Below are positions 54,039 through 64,000 of a DNA stretch of 64,000 bases, in pieces. The stretch spans positions 1,732,961 to 1,796,960 of the forward strand of contig CM074811.1 in the NCBI GenBank assembly GCA_037447605.1. Direction: 5' to 3'. Position 1 is the stretch's first letter. Every line of letters begins with the position of its first letter. A program made the position numbers and the translations under genes. Under the pieces are notes generated by a model that made no database searches, was not told the origin of the DNA, and saw only the letters and a list, made by a program, of their open reading frames with translations. Source of the DNA: Zygnema circumcarinatum (Eukaryota; Streptophyta; Zygnematophyceae; Zygnematales; Zygnemataceae).

Positions 54039-55607
54039 ATGTTGGCCTCTCCGGGGCACTCGCCGCGCCACGTGGCGCCGCTTTCTTCTCCCGCAGGCCG
54101 CGATGGCAGCAAGGCGCTCCGCTCAAGCACAGGCGCGGCTCTCATGGGACCGCCTCCCCCGAAGCGGGCGCGCAGGTCCGTAGTTCTTGACGAGGATGTA
54201 TATGTCGCCGCCATAGAAAAAATCGTGGTGCGCGACTTCTTCCCTGATATCCCTAAATTGCAGAACCGCCTGGAGTGGCTAGAGGCTGTTAGGTCAGGAG
54301 ACCCTGCGGTTATAAGGGAAGCGCAGCTGCGTATTATTAAAAGGAAGGCGGAGAGGGCGAGAGATGCGACGCCGTCTGTCGCTGGAACGCCTGGAAGCGT
54401 GATACAGACGCCCGGCAGTTTAGCAGTGGGAGCCAGTCCCGCAGTCAGCTTAAGGGCGCAAGATTTAGGGTTAGGGTCTGGAGGAATGGAGGGCGATTCG
54501 ATCTTGCCGGACACTGCGCTTTGTTTGGACGATTTTCTGAGGAAGTACACCAGTGAAGATAATGCGTCGTTTGCAGAGATTAAGGAACGCGATGACCACA
54601 AACGACTTGTAAAAGTAGAGAGGCAGTTGGCACCGGCGCAGGTAGCGGAGGAGCTGAAGTTGTTGTCTGGGAAAGATGGTGACGGTGAGAGGGGTACAGA
54701 TGGCTATGGAACGTCAGGCCAGACATGCGGAAGCCTTATCTCTTGGGATTACAGAGGCCGGAGCTTGCTGATGTATGATTCTTCTAACAGACCTGATGCT
54801 CCTCTCACACAGCAAGAGCTGGATGACCGCACAAAGGGCCCTCCGAAGGAAGTTGTGAAGCGCAATACCAGGTTCCATGGAAAGGTCTTCGAGGGGCGTC
54901 CTATGGAAGAAGAGACGGTAGCCATATTGTACACTCCTGTAGCGGGAGCGACGCCTGTTGCTTTTGCAGAGCGAGATGCAGCCAGGGCGCGGCAGCACTA
55001 TGATTTGGAAGATCTTCGCCGAACACCACGAGGAGGGGAGGGGAGCGGTTCCGGTTACAGCCTTGTGCACACGCCCTCTCCGGCCGTAGGAGTGGATGAG
55101 TCACCGTTCATGACTTGGGGAGAAATCGAGGGAACTCCCATTAGGTTGGAATCTGAGGATACGCCGATTGGCATTGGTGGAAGCGCTGACGGACCGCACT
55201 TCAAGATTCCAGCTCAGCCTGCAAGAGATGAAGCGGCTCACACAATGTCAAGATCAGCTGCTCGGAGTTTGAGGGAGCGTAATAAGTTGCAACCTGGAGT
55301 GTTAGCATCCTCTCCTGCTAGAACCTCAGGGACACCTACTCGGAGGGCCGCAGCTGTTACTCCGACAGTAGGAGGGCTTTCGGCTGCAGCTCAGAAGCTT
55401 GTTAGCAAGGCTCTCAAGAGGAGTACCGCATCTATGGATCCTAATCTTCGGGCAAGCTATGGAGGCCTGACACCTGGCAGATCCCCGTCAACTAACCGTC
55501 ATAGAGATAGCTCTCTGCCGCTAAGGTCACCTTCAGCATCTCCGAGTCTGCAGACTGCAATTGGGGTGGGAAGGGGACCCACTCCGTCACCAGTTGTAGG
55601 CAAATGA
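54039..55607 (+). CDS. ESS2 / DGCR14-type spliceosome-associated protein, intronless
   Basis: Nuclear protein found with the spliceosomal C complex; homologue of human ESS2 (DGCR14). A single open frame of 522 residues ends TGA at 55605-55607. The ATG at 54039 is chosen because MLASPGHSPRH matches the plant start MFRSPGHSPRH; the frame stays open upstream to an ATG at 53886 through a 21-base repeat. Core: LDEDVYVAAIEKIVVRDFFP, then IPKLQNRLEWLEAV, REAQLRIIKRK, the TALCLDDFLRKYTSEDNASF block and a middle part with FHGKVFEGR. The C-terminus carries TP-rich stretches (GTPTRR, SYGGLTPGRSPS), typical for the family. It is intronless beside intron-rich genes. A TTTAGGGTTAGGG stretch near 54465 is simply coding sequence. 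Confidence 0.93.
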   Translation: MLASPGHSPRHVAPLSSPAGRDGSKALRSSTGAALMGPPPPKRARRSVVLDEDVYVAAIEKIVVRDFFPDIPKLQNRLEWLEAVRSGDPAVIREAQLRIIKRKAERARDATPSVAGTPGSVIQTPGSLAVGASPAVSLRAQDLGLGSGGMEGDSILPDTALCLDDFLRKYTSEDNASFAEIKERDDHKRLVKVERQLAPAQVAEELKLLSGKDGDGERGTDGYGTSGQTCGSLISWDYRGRSLLMYDSSNRPDAPLTQQELDDRTKGPPKEVVKRNTRFHGKVFEGRPMEEETVAILYTPVAGATPVAFAERDAARARQHYDLEDLRRTPRGGEGSGSGYSLVHTPSPAVGVDESPFMTWGEIEGTPIRLESEDTPIGIGGSADGPHFKIPAQPARDEAAHTMSRSAARSLRERNKLQPGVLASSPARTSGTPTRRAAAVTPTVGGLSAAAQKLVSKALKRSTASMDPNLRASYGGLTPGRSPSTNRHRDSSLPLRSPSASPSLQTAIGVGRGPTPSPVVGK

Positions 55608-57306
55608 TGAGATTATTTGTACTAATTTGTACAGCATACCTGCAGCACAAGCAAGGCGCTAAATGCCAAAAAGTGACAAGAGACCTGTCCATTGACAAAC
55701 AACCATTGGAGCTGCAAGCGTCCTCTGTGATGGCTGTGAAAGGACATTTTGGTGACTGAATCTAGTCTTTTCGCGCATTCTGAAGTAGGTGAATGGGAAG
55801 ATTTGAGGTCTCAACATCTTCCCCTTTTTGAACCGTAAGGTCGTCGTTGCTTGATGCGGCAGCGAATGTAGATGTATGGCTCCCTTTGTCGCGCTCTTAG
55901 AACCTTTGTACAACCCAAGAACGAGTTTGAGGATTTACAGCATGGCCGTGCCGTTTACTGTGGTTTATCCAGTTCGATTTAGTGGATGCGCAAATACTGC
56001 TCCATGTTCCGAGATCTTCACTTTTGGTGTCCATTCTCTGTGCATTATTAGTAACTCTATCTGGATCACCCAAGACTATTTTTTCAGATTATACCTGTCG
56101 TTGTTTTCGCAGGTGATTGCAGGCATGCTTGAAATGCTGTCATGCTTAAAACTGTTGTGCTTAAAGCTGAACACTTACTTTAACTTAAGGAATGCGTAGC
56201 CAACTGATCTATTGGCCCCGCATTGGTTTTTGCTCTAATGTAAATGTTCTTTCGACTGCGGCTCTTGGAGCGCTTTCTTGGTTTTGCCATCCTGACACTT
56301 CATCGATTGTCCCTCGCTCTAGGAGCATGTACCTGCAGTTGACCCATCCAAAGGAGGGCTAAGGTCTCCTCCCGTCTGCAAACCACACCCTAAACAGCGA
56401 TGGGCTGCTTAGTGAACATGAAGGCAGGCTGCAGAGTAAGCTGCTGCATGGCAGTAATGTATTGGCAGCAGGCAACGCAGGGCGTGTCATAGTACTTGAT
56501 CTTCTTTTGCTTCTTTTTCTTCTTTTACACGTACACTGGGATCTGTTGGACGAGTGGGCATTCCTCAAACATGGCTTAGAACTGAGGGCGTGACATGGGT
56601 GACAGGATGTGCAGGTGAGGTCCCCTGCCGCAGCAGCGAATGGACTGTCGTTTTTGTGCCCACCTTCCTGTTGCTGTACTGGTCAGAGCACATGCGGGTC
56701 ATGGAGGGTATTTAGGGTTTTTAGGGTTGGTCCCTCTATTACTGAAGCAACAAGCACACAGTTTATGTTTTTTTAGGACATTTCCTTATTTTCCTTTTGT
56801 CAAACATAAAGAAAGTTCATTTGCGACCTGCTCTGCTCGCAGCTTCTTGAAATGAATAGGAATGAATAGCTCTCGCCAACTTGTGCTGTGAAGTAGAATG
56901 CTGTCCTACAGCTAGAACAAAAGAACATTCAGAAGCTATGAATTTTTCATGGCTAGAGCATGCATGCACTCCCAACGTCATGCCACCGCAACAACAACAA
57001 CAACAAAAGTCCGTCCTAGCTACAGTATAGTACTGTACTGTACAGTACCGTTGCCGTACATCGTCACGCCACATCACGTCACGTCACGATTCCAGACCTG
57101 CGATTGGCCGCTGGATTCCGTACGGTACGGTTGCACTTTCACACGTGGCGCCTGCGGACTGGTCGTCCAAAATATCACGGCCAATCGCGCCACGGCGCGG
57201 AGCGAGGGAGGGAGGAGAGCGCCCGCCCTCCCTCCCTCCCGCCTTAGCCAGGTTGGAGCCATGGCTGCCTTCCCGCCCGTCGGGCTGAGAGCATGAAGGC
57301 CGTCTG
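55608..57306. other. ESS2 3' flank and methyltransferase upstream region
   Basis: About 1.7 kb. The left part should hold the ESS2 3' UTR. A telo-box-like pair (TTAGGGTTTTTAGGGTT) lies near 56710. A short CAACAA run lies near 56995, and the motif ACGTCACG repeats around 57070-57090. Two small upstream open frames precede the methyltransferase start (57261-57296 and 57293-57307). No other coding sequence recognised. Confidence 0.55.
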
Positions 57307-57307
57307 A
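57261..57307 (+). promoter_or_regulatory. Two upstream open reading frames before the methyltransferase
   Basis: uORF1 57261-57296 (11 codons, ATG in strong gccATGG context) and uORF2 57293-57307 (4 codons). The TGA of uORF2 shares its A with the main ATG at 57307 (TGATG). Whether the transcript includes them is not known. Confidence 0.45.
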
Positions 57308-58501
57308 TGGAAATGACGGAGGTCATGCGAAGCACGTGGCTGCGGGCTGTATATTACCTCGGTTGTTTCGCAGCTACGGCCTTTGTTGCTTACACAGTAG
57401 GGCTGAACTCCAGCCGGAATGGGGGGGATCAGACTCGGAGTGGTTTGCCTGGAGGGGATTCGGAGAGCCTCAGTGAGAAGTACAGACAGGAGCTGTCGAT
57501 GTTTACAGAAATGAATGTTAGTTGTGCGGATCAGGTGCCGTTGGAGGACGTGAAGGACCTGATTGTGAACAATGTATTTGAAGGTGTTTGGCCATATTCC
57601 AACTTTCCTCGTGATGGTGAGTCTGAAAATTCTGATCAGGTCGTCCTTATTAGTATTTTTTTGGATTTATGAGGCTCTCGGGTGCTGTTGTTTCGTGGCC
57701 CCCACCCCTTTCTCCCCTCCAGACCCCCCTATCCCTTTCTTGTTTCTCAATAATCCTAGATTTGTATTTTTTGAAAATATTCTACAGCAATCTTTACAAC
57801 CTGTGTGAATAGACTTGAATGGTTGTTAGGAGTAATCTATTAGCTTGCCTTTCCTTCCAAGTATGCTGTCCGTAGTGGCCCAATGAAATTGATGGGATGC
57901 CAATACTGGAGAGGCAGATTTGCAAGGTGTGCTGAAGGCGTCGTTTCTTCACGGCTGGGACTCCCAAGGCACCGTCTTTCGGAGACTAATAATGGAAACG
58001 AAGCCACAAGTGATCTTGGAACTGGGCACATTCTTAGGAGCGTCAACCATCCACATGGCAACTGTGTCACGGGAGCTGGGCCTGAAGCCCCTTATTCTAT
58101 GTGCAGACGACTTTCGAGGATGGATTTCCCAAGAAAAGAGAGTTAGGAAAATTCCGCGACTCGGCGGATTTTCTCTTTTGCTTGATCAGTTTATGCAAAA
58201 TGTTGTAGCGTCCGGTTTTAATGACACGATTCTGCCTCTGGCCTTCAGCACCCTTCACAGCATCCCGAGCTTATGCAGCTTCGGCGTCAGTGCAGACTTG
58301 ATAGAGGTGGATGCGGGGCATACTTTCCTTGGCGCGTGGATAGACATCAACAATGCGTATGCCCTGCTGAGTCCCAAGGGGGTCATGTTTGGGCATGACA
58401 TCAACAAGTGGGGTGTCTCGCATGCGGTCAAGCTCTTTGCAGAACGAAAGGGACTCGAGGTCGAAAAGGACGGCAAGCATTGGATACTTCGAAAGACATA
58501 A
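57307..58501 (+). CDS. Membrane-anchored class I methyltransferase (Methyltransf_24-like)
   Basis: Two exons, 57307-57616 and 57918-58501 (TAA), give about 297 residues; an acceptor at 57912 also keeps frame and adds two residues. Residues about 10-33 form one hydrophobic segment (LRAVYYLGCFAATAFVAYTVG) just after a short N-terminus, suggesting a type II signal anchor, perhaps in the Golgi or ER. The catalytic domain has motif I VILELGTFLGAST (SAM-binding E-x-G-x3-G type), then LILCADD, and the later block DLIEVDAGHTFLGAWIDI followed by LSPKGVMFGHDI, which is the layout of Methyltransf_24 enzymes; the usual DGDH is DAGH here. The substrate cannot be told. The start is supported by the anchor and by the stop-start overlap with an upstream frame. 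Confidence 0.8.
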
Positions 58502-59482
58502 TGGTTAAAAAAAATAGCAAGATAGGCCGAGTGATCTACGGCCGATTGCCTTATTATTTTTTGTGATGGTTTGGGCGGTTTAAGGGAGGCCTACAGTGGA
58601 CACGGAGGTGGACATGGAGATGTTCGTCGAGTCCTGAGTTCAGCTGTGGACGAGTCTGCTTTATGTGATTGGTGTTGCTGGTGTCAATGCATGAATGGCA
58701 CAATTGAGGCCCTAGAAACTGGGAACGGAGAATCATGAAAAAGGAACAAGAAACAAGAGGTCACACCAGAGCCTATAAGAAACCACCTTTGATTCTCCAA
58801 TTCTTCCTCAGTACAAGCTTAAATGCGTACGAGTCAGGTATCATGGCTTCAGACTAATGAATGCTACTAAACGAAGGGGCTCTTGGCCCGTCCATGCAAT
58901 AGGACATGAGGCGGGTCTATCGCAATCCTAGAAGCGTGGAGATTGTAGGCGGAACCATAGCCGAACTTCCAGGCGGCATCTGCTCTGAAAGTGATGTGGA
59001 GGACGTGCTTGGCCACTCCACTTCCTGGATTCGAACGACCTCTGACTGCTTATCTATTAGCTGTCCGCTTCTGTACAGTAAATGTGCTGACCGCGTGACG
59101 CCCTCCCCATGCTCCTTTCGACCACAAAGATATCAAGCTTGTGAGCTACTCCTCACTACTTCCATCCCTTTGTTGAAGAAGGGCAATTCCAAAACACTCT
59201 CCCAACACAGTCACTTGCAATAACTCATAATCAGAGGTGTGAGCCGGGCTCTCTTTGGAGCGAGGACATTCCCCCTCTCCCAATGAAGCCAATTCGGGCA
59301 GTGCCACCACGGGAGAGAGAAGAGGGACCTGGTAAACCTGCAAGTTGAGGGGAAGGTTGGAGAGTCTGACTGCTTGCACCGCCTGTAGGAGCTGGCGGGG
59401 GGGGCGGATGTTCTGTGCGGTTCATCTCCGCCGCATATAAAGTAGCTGGAAGAAGGGCCATGCACAAAACCAATGACCCGGG
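58502..59482. other. Convergent 3' region between methyltransferase and TCX gene
   Basis: About 1 kb with facing 3' ends. No recognised coding sequence. The exact 3' end of the TCX gene is uncertain, so part of this could be its last exon. Confidence 0.5.
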
Positions 59483-62400
59483 TCAGCTGAGCCACTCTGA
59501 TGTACTCCAGGCTGCAGGAGATGAGTTCAGCCAGAAGAATCCCAATAAAAATGCTCAACTATGAAAAGAATGATTGGCCCGCAATCATTGGCAAGGGGCT
59601 CCCACTGCGCAGCTCTTGGGGATTGCAATTGAAAGACTAATGCATAAAGTAACGTCACTATGCGTACGCTACAAGTTGCAAAACAGATTGACATAAAGGG
59701 AATGCTGGGAAGTTTTTCAAATCGTGGAAGGCCAATGCAAAATATCTGGCCTAAGTCGAGTGGAGGCATTAGACTACACTACAGTCATCACACGCTAATA
59801 AATGAAATTCTAAGGAATAATTCTATTCTATGAATGATTGATGAGATATGCCTCATTGAGAATGCCTTTAGACGATGCTTGTCCACTGTAAAACAAAGCA
59901 TAAACATGCTATCGTAGGCATCATTCAAACGATCAGCACGTTAAAGCCATGTTGCAAAAACAAGACTATGCATGAAAACTATAGAACTATAAAATGAAGC
60001 ATAACCCTTCAACACCTTCCATCAGCCTCCAAATTCCCGCATATACATGCACTTTTTTCAATAGAAGAAACTCACCTCGCTTCTTGCCAAGAGAGGCGAT
60101 ATTCCTTAAGCAGATGCTGAACTCCTCCAGCACCGCCCTCTCCTGCTTAGCGTACAGCTCTGCACCATAATCCCTGTCTACTCTAAACCTTCCGTCTAAC
60201 GGAACAGGAGGAGACGATGTCATAAACAAACTATCTTGCTCATCGCACATGAGGGCCAGTGTCCCTGGTGACACCGCCCTCCTTAGCCCCTCTCCTTCAG
60301 GTTCCTCTTCCTCTTGTGACCCATCATCTGCATTGCTTTCTTTCAACAGAACTCCAGCCTGTTTCTCCTTACACTCTCCCTCTGAATGCACTTCTCCAAC
60401 ATCCTTCTGTCCTAAATCCACATCTCCTACTTGCTCTACTCCTAAATCCGACGCAGCTTGGATGCTGCTCTTTTTTCCGTTTGCTATATCCAAGGCATTT
60501 CCAGCAGCCGTCGGGCCCATAGGCTGTGTCTTTGACAGCCGATCTAGGGCTGTCCTCCGACCCCTTGGCGGAGGAGTGGCTGCATATGATGACTCTCCAG
60601 GTACCTCCATTCTATTAGGAATTGCAGGCGTAGAAAGCCTTCGATCTGCCAGTTTGTAAGAACACAAATTCTGGTCAGAAACCAAAACCATTGCATGATT
60701 CTTTAATATGTAAACGTAGAAGACAGATATCCATATCATGCGGCCGTCAAATCGCTCAGTAGTCCTCAGAAGTGATGTTGCCTAACAGCAGCAAAAGGCC
60801 ATCGTCAACTCATAGTCGTCTGAAATACTTGAGTCGCAATCAGCCCAAGTGCGGGACCTGCTTGACGTGGTCCTAATGCCTAGAAACCTACCCTTGACTC
60901 TGGACACCATCATTCCAAAAATTTGACTGAAGTTGCACTCCGAAGTTAGAGACCTTACAATTCTTACTCTGGAGCCCGAGGGTAACCTAGACAAACACAT
61001 AGCTCACGACTGGCGCCCTTCGAATTGCAGAGCAATCTGAAACACATTGAGCTCACACTTACATATAAAGGCTTAATCTGCCTTTTACACAGGTTAACTG
61101 GCGTCACTCACCCACAAACTTTCTTGCTAATTCTGCCGTTACAATAGCCAGCAGTTTGCAGAGATTTTGTACGGCCTCGGGCTTCACCACTCCCAGCAAA
61201 AGGGATCTGCAGCACGCAGCAGTAAATGCCCATGATGAAATTAAGCCAATAAACTTAACGCTTTCGTAGTAACGTTGGATAAGCTTAAGACTGCAGTCTA
61301 ATTTTCTCAATAGACAGCATAAGTATCAGCCACATGGCACGAGGTAAAGAAATCCATTTTCAAACGAAGGACGAGAATGATGTGTCAAACATACAAAGTA
61401 ACATTTATTATCTTTGAGAACCCTCAACCCCTATCGAAGCCAAAAAATCACATAGCAGATTGGGCAGTTACACTTGGTAACTCTCGCTCCTGTGAAGGAA
61501 AGCGCGTTTGAGTGACGGATTTTTTAACTTTTTTCTTCAATTGTTTTACAATGGACTTCTTTTTCAAAGAAAATCACCAAAAGCTAATAATAGAAATAAC
61601 ATCGCTCTGAAGGTCGAATGGCCAAACACTTCCGCAGCAATAGCTGTTAAAACATTTACTTTCCTAAGTGACATCTGCCATCCACCATAATCCCTCCCAT
61701 CACTGTTTGTAACTTGTCTACTCCAGCAGGGCCCCAAACACTGAAGGGACCCAAGATTATATAGTATTCGATAATGACCACAAATAATGTGCAGCGCTTA
61801 CCTTATTCAACTGAATGCAATCTTTGCGTGCCATGCAGTTTGGTAAGATCCGAACCCAAGCAAATGCCAACAAAATTATAGCTGCTAAGCAGGCTACAGT
61901 GAGTTTGTAAGGCTTACTTGGTACTTTGCGGACATGGCCCAGGAACGTTGGACGATTCTGGAAAAGGAGGCAGCGACATCTGCTTCATCGGGGCATCGTT
62001 TGGAGGTAAATTTCGTTGGATATCCACAGGCTACATTGAGGAAGAGTTTGTCAGGATATGCAAACGAATCTTTGCACCTACCATCAAAATGCTTTGCAAT
62101 CAGAACGAGCAGCACTGGACACAAACGGTAGATCAGGAACAGCCACTTGTCATAACGAGGACGTAATGATCTTTGAAAATTGATAAAGCTGGCAAGTCAA
62201 CAAGACATGAAAACAAAAGCTTTGACAACAGCTGTTTCGTGCTCTCATTTTGGACCAGCACTACAAGCTACAAACAACTAGACCATCAAAGTCGATTCTC
62301 ACCATTGAATCGACTCCAATCGCATTTCCATTCAACTGCGGTTTTGCTGCAGACCCCACAGTTCTGTCCGCAACCCGTGGCTTCTTGGAGGGCGGCGGTG

Positions 62401-63769
62401 ATGGTGAAGAGTATGGAACGAGAGGAGGACTAGTAGGCTTAGGGGCAACAGTGGTTGAAGGCAAGTCAGTGTACAGGGGAGGTCGATCGGCACCGGTAGT
62501 ATCATGATTCTTGCAATCAATGCACTTGCAGTTCTCGGAGCACAAAATGTTTGCTTGGAAGCATTCACAGTACTTCTTCAAACACCCAGACTTCTTGCAG
62601 TAACACCCTTTGTTGTGCTTTCCAAAGTGGTTTTCAGAGACCTCCTGCGTACCAAAAGCAAGTCATAAACCGTTACGGCTTGTTAATCGACAGTTAATGA
62701 GTCATCCATCAACTCCAGACAGCTTGCAGAGCTTATAGAGCTTTAGTAATAAAAGAACCCTTATAAAGGAGGCTGGCACGGCAACAGAAGCAACATCCTG
62801 AACATCACTGTCATGCAGTTTACAAGGGTCAGCACCAAAGTTTCCAAAAAATAATCAAGAACCCTGCTGAATGGTGAATTGCTGAACCAATTGAGATCTG
62901 ATCAGAAACGCCTCACTTGAAGGAATGAGAAGGGTTAGGTTCATAACACATGTAGTATACTTGCACTAATCCTAGATCGAACGCCCATTCTACTTGTGAT
63001 TATGCTATACTTGTGTGCTAGGCACACATAGCTACTGCTAGTAGCACATTAGTATGTGCTACTGACATATTGTCGCATACCTAACAATTTGGCAAATACA
63101 TCCCAAGCTCGTCAGCAAATGCCTCTGACAACATAACACTGCACTTATCGATATGCTGAGCATGAGTTGCCGACTGCAGAACAAGAGGGTATCGCGACTC
63201 CAAAATCCTTCCAAAAACAAGCGGGAGCAGCATCGCCTATCTGGTGCAGCTGCATACATACCGGTCTCTGATCGCGTACAACATTGTTGGCAGAGCTATT
63301 TGCAATCTTTGGGCGAAAAGCATTGGGATTGCGTTCCAAAGTTGCCTCTACTGCCTCCTGGCGCACGTTCTCAAACTCAGAATTGTTATGGCAGTTCACG
63401 CAATTACAGCCGTCACAGTAAGTCCCAGAAGCAAAGCATTCGCAGTATCTGCGAAAGAGATCGCCAACAAGTCAATCAACAAAGCGTAAGTCACAGACTA
63501 CGCTAAAACTTGACACGTTGTGACCAAGCAACAAATCTATCATGTTTCGTGCAGAAATTAGAAATCTCGTTAGCAAGAAGAAACTATATATGAATCTGGC
63601 CAAGAAAAGGCATGCGAGAGCATGTGCAAGAAAGTAACTCTAATGAAAGGTTCAATGATTTCCACCCATTGGAACCTACAGCTTAAGGCAACGCGAATTC
63701 TTGCAGTTGCACTGCTTGGGCTTCTTAGGAGTTTGATGCTCCATGGCACGGGAGCCAGTCAAAACCTTC
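59483..63769 (-). CDS. Tesmin/TSO1-like CXC protein, TCX5/6 type (LIN54 homologue), 5' part outside window
   Basis: DNA-binding subunit of DREAM/MuvB-type complexes. In-window exons: 63769-63680, 63448-63262, 62644-62303, 62030-61918, 61206-61112, 60645-60076 and, tentatively, 59511-59483 (TGA). Phases fit throughout. CXC1 is split between the first two exons ([13 protein letters not shown] then [19 protein letters not shown]), followed by the linker [10 protein letters not shown] and CXC2 ([27 protein letters not shown]). The tyrosines before CEC in both repeats are those that contact DNA in LIN54. Downstream come [19 protein letters not shown] and [17 protein letters not shown] with [11 protein letters not shown], which mark the TCX5/6 subgroup rather than TSO1. 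The N-terminal part lies beyond 64000. The last exon is a guess from phase. Confidence 0.93.
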
Positions 63770-64000
63770 CTGCGTACACGTAAGAACGTTTCTCCATGTG
63801 AAAAAGGTGAAAAGGAGATAAAATTAGCTATATGCTACAAACCAACGGCAAATACGAGACTACACAAAAGGAGGCCCTGGCCCCTACAAAGTCTTCACCA
63901 TTCAAACCTTGAAGCCCATCAGCAAAAACCGAAAACCAACTAGCTGCAAGTCAGCGTGCAATAATTTGCATGGGCGAAGATACCGCCTCAAGCTGAAGGA
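63770..64000 (-). other. TCX intron running out of the window
   Basis: The right 230 bases show no coding match upstream of the acceptor at 63770 and are probably intron of the TCX5/6-type gene. Confidence 0.5.

Noticed and set aside
54463-54480. Interstitial telomere repeat (TTTAGGGTTAGGG)
   Set aside because: Only two units, inside the ESS2 coding frame.
59025-59050. tRNA T-arm-like sequence (reverse strand GTTCGAATCC)
   Set aside because: No acceptor stem, D-arm or anticodon arm can be paired around it.

Overview
The window is nuclear DNA of a streptophyte (green alga close to land plants, or an early land plant). Evidence: intron-rich genes with GT...AG boundaries, plus several families known mainly or only from plants: a TCX5/6-type CXC factor, an At4g37920-like protein, a J20-like J protein and an ABCF4-type protein. 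Species cannot be told. Coding exons range from balanced to very GC-rich; introns carry many simple repeats. I see no transposon, rRNA, tRNA or CRISPR.

Layout. 1-7010 (+): 3' part of cytosolic phenylalanyl-tRNA synthetase beta (17 exons visible, 5' end outside). 8410-37300 (-): a complete GCN1, rebuilt by hand as 58 exons with phases that fit throughout, 7,926 coding bases, 2,641 residues. 38223 to about 40025 (-): an OsmC-like thiol protein, interrupted by a 100-base N gap (39801-39900). 40415-44073 (+): an ABCF4/GCN20-like ABC protein, 5 exons, 809 residues. 45462-46961 (-): small J-domain protein, 2 exons. 48268-48849 (+): possible Cys-rich orphan gene behind a cluster of W-box motifs. 49912-53545 (-): At4g37920-like, probably plastid protein, 6 exons. 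54039-55607 (+): ESS2/DGCR14 splicing factor, intronless. 57307-58501 (+): membrane-anchored Methyltransf_24-type methyltransferase. 59483-63769 (-): C-terminal part of a TCX5/6 (LIN54-like) DNA-binding protein running out of the right edge.

Together: PheRS-beta (tRNA charging), GCN1 (sensing of stalled ribosomes and uncharged tRNA through GCN2) and an ABCF protein of the GCN20 type lie within 44 kb. Functional linkage is only suggestive in a eukaryote, but GCN1 and GCN20-type proteins are physical partners in yeast. Two head-to-head pairs (OsmC-like/ABCF4 and At4g37920-like/ESS2) share intergenic regions of about 390 and 490 bases. The most unusual signals are four apparent GC-AG introns in GCN1 (one of them stop-free and a multiple of three), simple repeats placed right behind GCN1 splice donors, and a repeat that is translated inside GCN1. 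I found no evidence of a wholly new multi-gene system.
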